A stretch of DNA of 64,000 nt from Bugulina stolonifera (lineage: Eukaryota > Bryozoa > Gymnolaemata > Cheilostomatida > Bugulidae), in the NCBI GenBank assembly GCA_935421135.1, contig OW285197.1, positions 11,847,223 through 11,911,222 of the forward strand, written 5' to 3'. Positions 1 to 11,957 of the stretch are shown here, piece after piece. Position 1 is the stretch's first letter; each line of letters opens with the position of its first letter. A model generated the notes under the pieces. It saw only the letters and a list, made by a program, of their open reading frames with translations. It had not been told where the DNA came from and ran no database searches. The position numbers and the translations under genes are program-made.

Positions 1-199
1 TGGCTACTACTATTACACAAACTATTGCAGCTGTTACTGCACTTATTACGGCAATTGCCATGCTTTCTGAGGCTCCCCAGTGGATAAGACTGGGAGAATC
101 TTTGAGGACGCTATTTGATAGTTCCAATATGCCAGTAATTATGAGCGTATTTTATTAGTTTACTGAAATTTAAGTTTATTTATATTTTCTTTAACATAG

Positions 200-1386
200 C
201 TGCTGGAGTTCACCTCGGACTTGGTGTACAGTGTAGCAAAACTACAAGGCGTCGACATTCCAGTTAGCATGAGGAGAGTTTATGATTTGGTTCACATAGC
301 CACGGAGTTTATAAACACTTACTTCCATAAGTGGATCTACGCGCAAGGCGGCTGGGTAAGTCGAGGCAGTATAACATTGTCACAATATTTTATTGATTGC
401 AAACCATTTTCGAAGTGACTATAGCATTTGATTTAGTACTATATTATTAATAATATTATGTGAAACAGAATTGCCTGTAGGATTTTCTACTGCAAGCCTG
501 GTGAAAAAACTTATAATAATTTCAAGCGGTGGTTATTCAGTGCCGCTCTCTAGCAAATAACACAATTTATTGCTGTCTTCTAGAAAAATCACACGCAGTT
601 TAAAAGAGTGCCAAGGCACTCACTTGCTCGTGTAATATGCATGTTGTATTGCGATTAAACGAGAAGTAGAATTAAGTGTAACTCCCTGCTTGTTTTCACG
701 TCTTTCAGGAAAAAGTTGTAAGTTTGAAACCCTATCTTCAGAGAACTAAGTGTTATAACATTCCAGCAATGGCTATCTTTAAACCACCAGGAGATGATGT
801 TGACTTACATGAAAATCCTGATCAACTTTACTTTGATGAAGATGCCGCAATCAAAGAATTTTATATGGTGCAAAGAGAACACTTTCTTGCACACCGTAAA
901 GAGAGGGATTATGTCCCAGACCCACCTCTTGATGACGATTTTGAACACACGAAACAACAAGAAATCACTGACCGATATATGAAATTGATGCTACGGGACA
1001 AATGTTTTAAATCTCACCACCAATTGATGGAAAAACAAAGAGTGACACCAAACCCAGACAACCCCGATCTGTGGAAGCATGAGTATATGCCAGACTACAC
1101 TGGTGCAGAGGCTAACCTTGATGATGCGTTTGGTACTGATAGCGAAATATCCCAAATTAAGAAAAATTTTTTGAAGAACGCATTAGCAACCCAAGCCCAT
1201 GGGATAGACCCTCGGTTCCAGACGTTTACTGCTCCACATAAAAGAGATCAAAAGCGTCTTGGAGCTTACAGAGGGCCAGAAGATGAAGACCCAGAAGAGG
1301 ATACCAATTGTGAAGCTGCAGGATTTCGTTTAACAGATGGCAGTGTTCCAGCAGGTGCCGGTGGTGGCCCATGCTCTGGGTGTTAG
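200..1386 (+). CDS. Bcl-2-like protein, 3' end only (BH2 exon plus C-terminal extension)
   Basis: Two exons are visible, 200-355 (phase 0, after ..catag) and 709-1386 (after ..tttcag, stop TAG 1384-1386); the 5' part lies outside the window. The first exon is 156 nt and starts LLEFTSDLVYSVA, the back half of a BH1 helix, and ends YFHKWIYAQGGW. That matches the BH2 motif W-I-x-x-x-G-G-W of Bcl-2 family apoptosis regulators. It is nearly the twin of the 6675-6830 exon of the next gene. The last exon encodes 225 residues beginning EKVVSLKPYLQRTKCYNIPA, with a conserved YMPDYTGAE.N element and an acidic then Gly-rich end. I see no hydrophobic tail anchor, which most Bcl-2 proteins carry here. AATAAA occurs near 1500. 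Family assignment rests on BH1/BH2 pattern and gene structure; function (pro- or anti-apoptotic) cannot be told. Confidence 0.6.
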
Positions 1387-2669
1387 TCCAAACCACGCCC
1401 ACAGGAAACATTGATATAAAAGTTATAATACAAGAAACATAGTCAAACAAATGCAAGTTGAAATAATATTTCCGGTTATTTAAAATCGCTCTATTTAAAT
1501 AAATAAAAATTCTCACGTAAAGGAAAGTACAAATAAGCGGTGCTATTGTTTACAGTTTAAGCTACTCGTGGTAGTCACTGGAGTCGGAAACTGTGGAGAT
1601 GTTGCCCTCCGCCTTAAAATGCTTTGTAGAGCAAACGCTTTCAGTTGATATAAAAAGTCATCAAAAAAATTTTTTCCTCAAGCCTACTTGTGAATCTATT
1701 CAAATGAAAGTTTTATCCCAAAACTTAGCTCATTACTTAAACATATAATATAACGTATAGCAAATGATGTTATTTCATTAGCATGCTAATAAAGGACACT
1801 CTATGTTGAAACGTACTGTTATTTCTCTATGCATACTATAAATTACATTTTTGACAGGAGTGAAATTAGCATTTCCATTAATAGACATGTCTGGATATTG
1901 CATGTGCATGCTAGATAAATTTAGTAACGTGCAGAAACAAAAATTATTTTCGTTCGGTAATATACAACTCCCTATCACACTCAGCTAGGTCAGAATAATA
2001 TATTTCATTATAATAAAGAAGACTAGTAATAATATTTATTGTTAACAAAGGGAGTCCCCTTCAGAACAAGTGTTAGTCACTCCTGGACACTTACATTGCA
2101 TTCGGCCATTAAATACAGCCACAAGTCATATAAACGAGTAAAATTCCTGAATATGCTTTAATATGTTAATCGGTTACATTTTCTACGTGATGTTTAATGT
2201 TTTCTCAACTGTACGATTAGTACTTACAAAACTTGAGCATTCAAGTTTTCCAGAAAGATCTGGTTTAACCATAATGACTACGTAGATAAAACAGCATGGT
2301 TACAAATCATCAAACTAAATCTACCTCACACTTAATCCAAATGTTTCAATTTCATCATTTTTAACAAATAATCGCAGTCAAAACCTTTATTCCTAATAAA
2401 CTGCCCGTAAGCACTCTAACAGCTGATCCCGAAAGTTACACAACATTTTCAACGAAATATTGACCCTACTAATACTTTACCAATTTTATAATTTTTTGCC
2501 TCAGTTTCATTGAACTTATTTCACGTTTTTGCTGCCAATATTATTAGCATTTTGTGAAATTTGCTAGTATTAGTAAAACTGATGGCTTCACACATATCCC
2601 TTACATAATAACGTAAAGAAGAGAGCAGGGTCTCAGTAAATCACATGCTACTACTTCCTATCAGTTAAA
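1387..2669. other. intergenic spacer between Bcl-2-like genes
   Basis: No convincing exon was found. It holds the polyadenylation signals of the upstream gene and, near 2040-2157, a decayed repeat related to the MITE at 52533-52790. Confidence 0.5.
2040..2157 (+). repeat. decayed MITE-like repeat
   Basis: A stretch with GGAGTCCCCTTCAG, then AGTCACTCCTGGACAC, GCATTCGG and an end CCTGAATATGC matches, in the same order, the second half of the element at 52533-52790 (TTTCCCTTCAG, AGTCACGCCTGGACGC, GTATTCGG, CCGAATACGCC). Terminal repeats are no longer intact. Confidence 0.4.
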
Positions 2670-5600
2670 ATGAGTGAAGAGGAAGGTTTTGGACCAGAAC
2701 CATGTGGCTCATATCACCTGGTGGCTGGCTATGTTAAAAAAAAGTACGTACTTTTTTCGTTTCATGATCGTCTTTGTTAGACAGCATAACATTATGTCAA
2801 ATACTTGATGCAGGAGAAACTGTCACCAAATAAAGTTTTGAATTCACCGATAGTTAGACATCCAAGATTAGGCACAGTTGGTCTTGCGGTTCAACTTTAT
2901 TATTTCCCTCTAGATTCGTTTTCTGTTACCATATCCGTCAACTAGTGCCTGGCGATTTATGAGGCGTTAATGAATGGCTGAATATTGTTATAATTGGCAC
3001 CCATGGGAACCAGCACGTAGCTAGCTACTATTTCTACTACTCTTAGCTGTTTAGTATAAATGACAACAGAAACTAAACACTGATGGTGCAGAAACTAATA
3101 AGCACATTAGATAACAGAGTTTCTTTTTAAAAATCGTCAAATTATTTGTTCAGAGTAAAGAGGCTGTGATTGAATTGCATTATATTAAGTGGTCCATTCT
3201 CCTATAACTATACTATAAGATACTTTATTTAGCTTAAGATGTAGTGGGATGGTGCCTGGAGATGATCTAGACAGACTGTTTCCCCAGACACAACCTGACT
3301 ATGAAAGTAGTCAACTTCAAAACACCCTAGCCCAAGTGGGTGAGTCATGTCTTGATCCTGAACCATGATAACATTGGTGTTAGCTACCATTGCTTCGAAA
3401 TTTGCATGTCAGTAGATTTAGCTCCTAAAATTGGAGCTCACATAAATAAAAATGATGGAGTGTTCACTGTAAAACAAGTAACTACAGTTTAGTAGTGACT
3501 GCAAGTGATGGGAACCTGTCTGGTTATTACTGTGTCCTCAGCCAAAATAAGTAAAACTTTAAAGACAATGATGAAACTTGCCCTTCTGTTGTCAATGTCT
3601 ATCAAAATTTTTGCTTACCGTAATATCACAAAAACTAATGTAGCCATAGCAGCATGTTAATATACATGTATTTATTTATAACATAACACAGCTCTCCGTT
3701 TCAGCTTTGACCATAAAAATCATGGTCCTTAAATGAAACAATTAAAAACTTGCAGATCGAATGTGCAGGAATAATACTTGACTACGACCTCACTCGACCT
3801 GATCTTTAATTTTTATGTGTTATCGTGTCATTCTTAGAAAATACCATAACTAATAATGGAATGCGCTTAACCTAACCTAGAGCATGCTAAAGCCATACAT
3901 GTGTGAACATGTCCCTTACAACCAAAGTAATACGATATATAACTTTGCAACATATACCCTCATTCTAGTTCACCTTTTAATCCATAAATCTACAAGTGAC
4001 GTGGAGAAAGTTACGGCAGAAAAGATTGAACAAATTTTCTACATTACTGACTTGGAGTCAAAAGATCCGATAGTTATCAGTGTGTTTAACGACACACTGA
4101 GGGCGTGGCTACTCGACGATCAGCACGTCATGTGTTGGGAGAGAGTGCTCATGGTAAGCATGACATTGAAATGCCACATGATATATATGTCACATGATAT
4201 ACGTCACATGGTACACGAGTATGTCAAATAGTATGTCATTTTGTGATATATGTCACATGGTAGAGTCGGCGAGCCGTTCACCAATCTGTCCAATTATAGA
4301 CCTATCAATAGTATCTACACCAATAACTGAGTCAGTTCACAGGAAGTGCCGCCCTATGAAAGTAAATTTTGGTCCAACCGCAATGTGAGGACATTATTAC
4401 TTAACCCTTTATTCTTGTTATTCATCTTGCATTATACTCGTATATGCATGAGTTTAACTCAAATTGAACAGTTTTATTTTTGAGAATATTTTTGTGAATA
4501 TGATGTCACTTCCTGTTATTATTTGCAGGTTTTAGCGTTCACCATGTCTATGATTGAACAGAACATTATTCAACACAAGAAGAAATCTATAAATAGAATT
4601 CTCTTGCTGGTGGGACTCTGTGCTGACTTCCTCGACTACTTTATGGCTTCCTTTATTAACACTGCAGGTGGATGGGTAAGTGGGTGCATAACAACAGTTT
4701 ATAAAACTAGCAACGGGCATACAAATGCCTCTTCAAAGACTACCCATGTTTGCCTGCCTTATCTTAGTATGCCAAGTTTGTTGAAGGCCAAGCAATAACT
4801 CTAGCCAACACTTACCTTAAAACTGCAGAGTCTAGTTAAAAATGTCAATGTTATGACCTGTGAATAACAACTGACACCAGAATCGTATCGGTTTTCTGTC
4901 ATAATCTATAGTTATTGTAGTCGGGTTTCTTATTGGTAAGCGATAACATAATGAAACAGCAAGTGTTTGACATTCCAAACACAGCATTAAGGATTGAGGA
5001 CGTGGAGAGGTCGCCAGGGGGCACTGTTTATGTAAATAAAGCAGAGGTGCAGCAGAACACGCTGTTGGCCGAGCAGAAGGAGAAACTGGACTCGTCACAT
5101 GTCAACTATGATCTTATATCAGCTTATGTACGAGAAAAGTAAGTAAAAGTAGAGAGATAACTGGCAGCATGGGTATTAGTGGGCAGTTTGCAAATGATAG
5201 TTCACATCTGGATATTTAGCACCTAATGTACATTGTAGCTTAGCTTCAGGAGCTAACGGGTTTTTAGTTTTAAAATGGCTGCCTTCTAAATAAGATTTTG
5301 GTTAGTCACTGGAGGATAGAGACTATAGAGATAACCAAACAGACATGCTATCAATTTCAATTATTCCTATTTGGTCAGTCATTGAACAGGGAGTTAACTG
5401 CCTTCCAATTGGTTTGATCAATGCACTATTTAATGTTATGTCAAATGTTAGGTTAGTTTGTTCGCAATTTAGCAACTTTTTAAAGGTGTAATATATAGCT
5501 GATGTAACTGAAAAAATTCTTTTATCATAGTTTAGCAGCTCGTAACGAAATTGAAGATAAAGTTGGATACATCTTGCCCCAAATTCTAACCATCTTGAGA

Positions 5601-7774
5601 GCTCAAGAAACTGAATACGCTCAGTCGGAGATCATTGTAGCCATGGTAGATGTTGGTAAGAAATGTGAACAGTTGCTTTAGATAATATATACGTGTACAC
5701 AGACTTTGTGAAGTTGAATGTAGAGTTTTATGTAAAAATATCGCGACTATTTTCTCTGTTTTGAGTTGCTTCCCTATCAACAATTTACAGCGTCTATATT
5801 TATATATTTATATTTATTCCATATCCTCAATAGGTATATGTAAGCATGTGCATAAATTGGCAGGCTCAAGTTAGGGTTGGATGGTAACTAAACCATCAGT
5901 AGCCGAGTTGCAAAGAAAAATAGGTTAAGACATGGCTGTGACAATTTAAAATGCGCACTAAGCTCTTTTAAAATAGGTTGGGGGGATGGGGGAAATTGCT
6001 GCAAATGGTTTTTAAACTGTTGGAAAACCTGGAACAGAGGCTGAGACACGTAGCGTGCCCATCACAAAAGTATCTCTACATAGACTGATTTAAGACTTTT
6101 GTTTGAATAGCTAGATGGCTTATGCCATGTGTGGCTCACAAGTACCATTCAGTGACCGCTTGTTGGAATGAACAGATCCGAATAATGAGAGATCTGTGTG
6201 TAGCCAAACACTTGGTGTGGAAAAGTTTCGATATAATGATGTTCTCATGGCTTGTGCAAGACAACGCTACACCTACCTGGGATAGAGTCATTATGGTGGG
6301 TGAATAATTCAATCTCCGGTTTCTCTGAATATCCGTACTTTGTCAACCTCCAAGTTCTTCCCAAATAACACATTCTAATTGATGGTCTCTCTTGAACTTT
6401 GCGCTACAGCAAATATATTCTCGTTTAACACAATGCGGTCAAAAAAATTACAATTCCATTGAAATGCTTAAATCATGATTATTTTTGATGCAAATGTTAA
6501 ACATCGCGAAGAGAAGACAAAATAACTTAGTATTCTTCCTATCCTAATACAATTATTTTTCTTTGGTGACTGAGTTAAAATTTGCATTCTTTGAAGCATT
6601 AGATTTATATTCTCTCAATGTGATAGACTGTTATTCATGTGCAATGTTAACTAATAAAACATTGCATTTCACAGGTAATAGAGTTCACCTCAGATCTTGT
6701 GTACAGTGTTGCTAAGAGGAAGGGTGCTAGTCAAGAGGTCCAGTTAAGAAGAATCTATGATTTGGTTCACATAGCTACAGAATTTGTTAATAACTACTTT
6801 CACAGATGGATCCAATCACAAGGGGGCTGGGTGAGTATCTCCCTTGGTGCTAAGGCTATGCTAGTGTAAAAATGTGATTTGATGAACTGCTAGTCTTTAG
6901 CAATGCTGAATTTCGTGATAAAGAATCTACACATTAGATTTGTCTTCCTTTTTAAGTTGAAATTTTCGTTGACAAGGCTGAATGGGCCAGTGTGGACAAA
7001 CTGCATCAAGACTTAATAGGAATCTGCCCTTTTTCAGAAGACAGTAAATACAATAACTATCAACTTGGCAAACCACAACCCAGTTTCATATTGCTGCAAA
7101 GAGATGCAAATAGTACGTGTAGGTGTGCAGTTTATGCAGCCAACGTCATATCATCATGTTTTTATAATGTTGTTGGCAAAATATCAAAAAGAAGGTTGAC
7201 TGATAATAGACCAGGCTCTGATATACTACTTGTATTTCAGGCTAAGTTGGTGGATCGCAAAAATTATCTCACCTGTACCAAGGTTAATAATATCCCAGCT
7301 ACAGCTGTTGCCAAGATGCAGGATCCAGCATCATTGAAACAGTACCCAGACCAGAGAGTACTTGTACCACAGCCCATGACCAATGAGTATAAAGTTATGC
7401 GGAGAGAGCATCTCTTTCGTAATCCACCAAAAGATGGGTGCTGTACTGATCCAATCTTGGTCCCAGGTTTAAAGAAACTACGGCAAAATGAGATGAATAA
7501 ACAAGACAAGAAACTTTATGATCGAGAAAATTTGATGCGGCAGAAAGAGGATCTAATTGCTATGCAGAAATTTGCACAGGAGAATCCACAGTTCTGTTGC
7601 GAGGAATACCTCCCTGGCTACACTGGAGAAGATGTAAACTGTGACGCGGTGTTTGCTGGTGACCAAAAATTTGGCCAAATCATTGCTGGAAATAATGTAG
7701 ACTTAGGTTACACTAGAGGACCGGTAGCTGGCAACCAACAACAGCTCTATGAACTTAGAGGGTGCAAGAATTAA
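2670..7774 (+). CDS. tandem (two-unit) Bcl-2-like protein, 576 aa
   Basis: Nine exons join in one frame: 2670-2743, 3233-3339, 3969-4153, 4529-4675, 4921-5138, 5531-5655, 6111-6295, 6675-6830, 7241-7774. Unit 1 (about 1-171) ends CWERVLM|VLAFTM (BH1, Trp117) and FINTAGGW (BH2, Trp171). Unit 2 (about 225-399) ends TWDRVIM|VIEFTSDLVYS (BH1, Trp342) and YFHRWIQSQGGW (BH2, Trp399). The 185-nt exons carry a BH3-like core in the same column: IFYITD and IRIMRD. Exon 5 (from 4921, phase 0) begins with 22 residues that align without gaps to the start of the last exon and to that of the neighbouring gene, then ends ISAYVREK like an N-terminal exon; this is why I join the two units. The 177-residue tail has YLPGYTGED and no membrane anchor. 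Alternative: two genes, the second starting at ATG 4951. Bcl-2 folds regulate mitochondrial outer-membrane permeability; the role here is unknown. Confidence 0.6.
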
Positions 7775-8951
7775 GCAGTAATCAAAGAAGTCAGTCTAGC
7801 CACGGGAAATGGTGAATTTGAAAGAGCTGAATTGATTAGCATAGCAATTCTAATTCTAAATTATGTTTTCAATCATTGGACAAATTTGCTGAACCACCTG
7901 TTGTACTACATCTATTATTACACATGGCTATGGTAGTGTTGAAATGGTACTAATAAATCCTAATAATATAATACGACTATTGCGCCTGTGGACATTAAAA
8001 ATATTAATACTATCCTCCTTTCCAACAATTTGACTGTCACTCTTTCTAAGGAAGAAGCTCATGACAGCTTGACCTATTTTATAGTTTGAATCAAACTACC
8101 CCAACTAGTAACAACGATTGATTTCCAAACTATATGATTCTAATTCTAATTATATCAGGCTAGTGCATTTAGGTATTAGCACCATGTATCATCTTAGCAT
8201 CAGGATTAGCACCGTAAGACTTTCAACAGAAGGATATCAATATGATTTTACTAAATAACTAAAATCACTCCATTAAGTTCGGTGAGATACAAGTTGCAGG
8301 TTGTTGCTAGGCAACAGTGTGTGTGTGAATCAATAGAATATAAGATAGGCGATAGCTTTATTAAGCATGGATAGCTTTATTAAGCATGGATAGCTTTCTG
8401 TGGGTGTTGATAGCTCAGCTTAGCGTTCACCGCCAGCTTTTTGCTCAGTCATCCTACCTGTATGGACATTTTGTATTTGGTTTAAACAAGGAACTGGCAG
8501 GGTTGGAGCTGAGAGATGGTAAGGTGTATCAGTATGTATACATATATGCGTATAAATAGACTGGTAGACAGTGCAGTAGATTACAGTTCATAGCAATAGA
8601 CTTGATAGTGAGCAGAGAAAGAATAGAAGAACTCAGACTATTATTGATCTCTAACATAAGGATCCATAAGATAGCCCACAATTAATTTCTATTTCGCATT
8701 GGCTGATATATTAACGTGCTACGAAATGATATTAATGAGCAGGGACTGCAGCACTAGGCATAGTTTACAGTAAACTAGATTTCAATTTCACTGTAAAATT
8801 ATTCTTGGAATTTTCAATAAGTACATGAATTGTATACTATTAGTTATAGTAGTTATTGGTACTAGTAGCTAGTACCAATAACTACTAACAACTAGCTACA
8901 GTTGGTATATAACATGGTATAACCATTCCTTCGTAGAGAGAGCCTTAGAAG
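7775..8951. other. intergenic spacer
   Basis: Contains AATAAA near 7952 (probable polyadenylation of the tandem Bcl-2-like gene), a 2-copy repeat of GATAGCTTTATTAAGCATG near 8350-8395, and a strong inverted repeat at 8848-8886 (listed separately). No exon recognised. Confidence 0.5.
8848..8886. repeat. perfect 18-bp inverted repeat (3-nt loop) before a Bcl-2-like start
   Basis: Left arm AGTAGTTATTGGTACTAG (8848-8865), loop TAG, right arm CTAGTACCAATAACTACT (8869-8886) are exact complements. The structure lies 65 bp before the presumed ATG at 8952, so it may sit in the promoter or 5' UTR. Confidence 0.8.
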
Positions 8952-10329
8952 ATGGATTTAGCCTGCAAAGTTTACCTGATGAGCTTACCATACTATGACG
9001 TTGTGACATCGCATATTCGACAGAGGTTGGAATGCTACGTGTATAATATTATACTAATATTAAAAAATTCCCAAAAGATGAAATTCGATATTCTTTTTTA
9101 TTGTTTAAGTGAGTTTTCTACTTTCTACTGCTTTTTAAAAGTTTCTATAGTCAAATGGCAGATGAAAAGTTTCCTGGACTCCGCCCACAATTTTTAGAGT
9201 CCTATCCAATAGCAGTCTTAAATATTTACATGGGCAAGTAGACAATATAGTTTATTTTTGTTCAATTTTAGTTACGAAGGTAAACCACATGAGCCCGTGA
9301 TATCCCACATACTTCCTGTTAGCAATACAGACTTCAAAGACACTCCAATGCTGACCAATATCCAACTATGTGGTAAGAGTTCACAAATATAATGCAAAGT
9401 AAATTCTCTTAGTTTTCGCTCTATTTATTTTCTTTTGTTGCAATTGATGAATCAAAAATGAAATGGTGGACATTTCTTTCCCACTTATTTTTTATTTAAT
9501 TTGTTAATTACAGTACTGTGTACAATAAAGTCTGATTTAATGAATTTTAGCTCATTCAGCACTGAAGAATAATAGCGTAGCTCGAGAGCAGATAACTCAG
9601 CACCACAGTCAAGCACTCCGCAGAGTTACTGAGACCCAAAGTGAGGCTGTCGAGGCAAAGATTGCTTTCAATCACATTCTTCACATGCTGGTGCAGCCTA
9701 CTATTAGCAGCATTGATTGGACTTCAGTAGGTCTGGTAAGCCTACCCACCCCTTTATTTATCACACTTTAGATTGGTTTGTTGCTTCTGTCTATTTTTTA
9801 AGATTCGTCTTAACCCGATGAAACTGTAAATAGGCATGAAGTATATTTGGTACATGGTAGTGGAAGGTAACAATACTTTTTAACTGAAGTACTATATTGT
9901 CTACCCACGCAAGACCTCTACCATGGATGAATTTTGTAACAAAATTTAATAGCCTGAGCTCCAATATATAAAGATACCAGGTAGTTATCAATAACTAAGC
10001 TACACAGCAGGAAGACAACTATTTTTGGCAGGCTGGTGTTTTAATAAATGCAACTTGCTCTAATTCTAAACATACATGTACATATTTTATTATAGAGCTG
10101 TATTAAATATTTATTTCCTGGACAGTTATATTTTATCTTTCAGTTAATTGGTTTCACAACCGACCAAGCTCATAAAATAACTGATCTCTATGAAGAAGAA
10201 CAAGTGGATCTCTATGCAAACAGAATTCAGGAAATAGTCACATATGCTCTTATATTCCTTAATGAGCATCTTGCCAGCTTTATTCAACGGGCTGGTGAAT
10301 TTGAGGCAACTGGCATCACTATTAAATAA
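8952..10329 (+). CDS. single-unit Bcl-2-like protein, 181 aa
   Basis: Four exons: 8952-9025, 9272-9372, 9551-9735, 10144-10329 (stop TAA). The first exon is 74 nt, as in the tandem gene, and carries YYDVVTSHIRQ, like YDLISAYVRE there. The third exon is 185 nt and has the BH3-like segment QALRRVTETQSEAV, close to the LRRVGD core of Mcl-1/Bcl-2 but with Gly-Asp replaced by Thr-Glu. It ends SSIDWTSVGL and continues LIGFTTDQ: a BH1 motif with Trp115. The BH2 position reads FLNEHLASFIQRAGEF, so the usual GGW is lost and the protein stops 10 residues later with no membrane anchor and no C-terminal extension. A downstream in-frame ATG at 8979 is another possible start. Exons 2 (part), 3 and 4 are repeated in the tandem copy that follows. 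Confidence 0.6.
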
Positions 10330-11722
10330 TTTCTTATATACAAGGCTTGCTTAAAAAACTGCAATGTTGATCAGTGCATTCTCGTATACAAATGTAGAAC
10401 ATCGCAGATTCAATATTAAGTAGTAGTAAAGCATGAGCAATTTTTAAATAGAATCATATGTTTGGCTCTTCTCTTAAAAAAAACTTTGTAGACCTAGTGT
10501 AATATCCCCAAGGTAACTCGCACCATGATCTACAATAGTTTGGAAATAATGACCTGTTAGAGCGAAAGTTGTATAAAACCGGCCAAACATAGAATTCTAT
10601 AACATTGTTATTTTCAGAGCCACACAGATGTAGTGGTTTGAACTGGAGCAGAGATGGGAGAAACCAGAACTGCTTTTCTGGAGAACCTCAAGTTCTCCAA
10701 TGTTATTTTTTCGTTTATTAGCTAATATTGAAGACAATAAAGCTACTATGGTTTCTAAACTGACCTTCACCTCACATTTATTCACTTTGAATTGGCCAAT
10801 TACACATCAGAATCTGTTATTATTGCCTCCAAGTTTTAAATTAACTACAAGGTCCTTATTTGGGTATCACTATCTGGTAAATTTGCCAGCTATGACCTGG
10901 ACACTTTAGAATGGTGCATTTAGAAGGAAGCTATTACATAATAGTTGCACATGCGTATAATATGTTGAGCTGGCAGTCATTGTGCAGCTGTATAATGATA
11001 CAAAATGGTGGAAGTTGTTAGCAGAGAAATGTGTTTATTACTTGACTAACTTATGGTTGAAACAAGACTGATACAGGCTAGGCTTATGAAAGAGAATGAA
11101 GAAAAAAGAAGCATGCTGAGCTAAAGCTTTGTAGTAGCTATGATATTCACCTATGAGCTTACCAAATAATATAAGATAAGACAACTCTATTACAGCTACA
11201 GAGGTACCAGATTGTTAGTTCAACAGAATATACCAACCAGGCAGCTCATTTCTAAAAATTAACACAACTATGACATTCTAAATATAAATGAATCAGTTCT
11301 GTCCAGTCTAAGGATTGATTTTGGTGCCAGTGCCACAGAAAACATTGAATTCTGGTCTATTTCTGAAGTTCATGATGCAACAGGCTTTCGGTGGTGTTGT
11401 TGCTTTGGTTGTTGTTGTTGTTGTTGTTGCTTTTTGTTGTCTTTGTTTTTTTTATCTTTCTATTTAAAATAAAATCTCAATATTTGTAAAAAATGGTGAC
11501 AACGGTTTATTGGTTGTTAGATTACATGGTGGTACCAATTTAATCAGTTTTTGAAAGTATACCGAGTAGAACGTCATAATTGCTCATTCAGATAATATTT
11601 GACATGCAAGATACAACATTAAACAGTACAGTAACTAAATGGATGCATTGTTTATCATCATGTACACGTAGTATTAATCAAAGTGTTATGAGATGTTGTG
11701 GTGTTCTGGGGTAAATCTGACA
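10330..11722. other. spacer inside duplication unit A
   Basis: No gene recognised. It contains a short (GTT)n tract near 11398-11430, repeated in unit B near 15510-15542. Confidence 0.5.
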
Positions 11723-11957
11723 TCAAATCTGAACCAAGCCATGTACTTCAATCTCATAAAAGTTTAGAGCAGCATCAGCTTTAACAGCTGTCATCCTCAC
11801 ATATCTACCATACATTCTGGTGTGACAGGTCATCAGATATGGATCCATCGGTGGTCTTCCAGGAAGGTAGTTACAGATCTCATCTTCTGGAGGATCATCA
11901 AAGTTAGCATCACTTTCACCAACTGTCACTCTTACATTGATTAGTCGATCTTAATAT
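11723..11957 (-). pseudogene. broken last exon of an F5/8C (discoidin) lectin-like gene, copy A
   Basis: The minus strand reads VGESDANFDDPPEDEICNYL then TRMYGRYVRMTAV and LNFYEIEVHGLVQI-stop, the C-terminal half of an F5/8 type C / fucolectin-like domain. It is closely similar to the exon at 60916-61151 but one base shorter. At the 5' end the W-N-D-R-L of the intact copy is replaced, and a TAA stands in frame directly before D-R-L. No matching upstream discoidin exon was found nearby, so this looks like a relic. Confidence 0.65.

Noticed and set aside
3..152. Open frame with a hydrophobic stretch (TIAAVTALITAIAM) and WIRLGESL just before the first Bcl-2-like exon
   Set aside because: I tested it as the missing 185-nt BH3/BH1 exon. 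The Trp column does not match and there is no GT donor at the needed position; a donor at 134 would give an exon unlike the three known copies. Probably intron.
5586..5783. Minus-strand frame overlapping exon 6 of the tandem Bcl-2-like gene
   Set aside because: Shadow of the + strand exon; no family resemblance.
6992..7240. Open frame running continuously into the last exon of the tandem Bcl-2-like gene
   Set aside because: The paralogous exon at 709 starts exactly at the residue matching 7241, and ..TATTTCAG precedes 7241; the upstream frame is intron that happens to be open.
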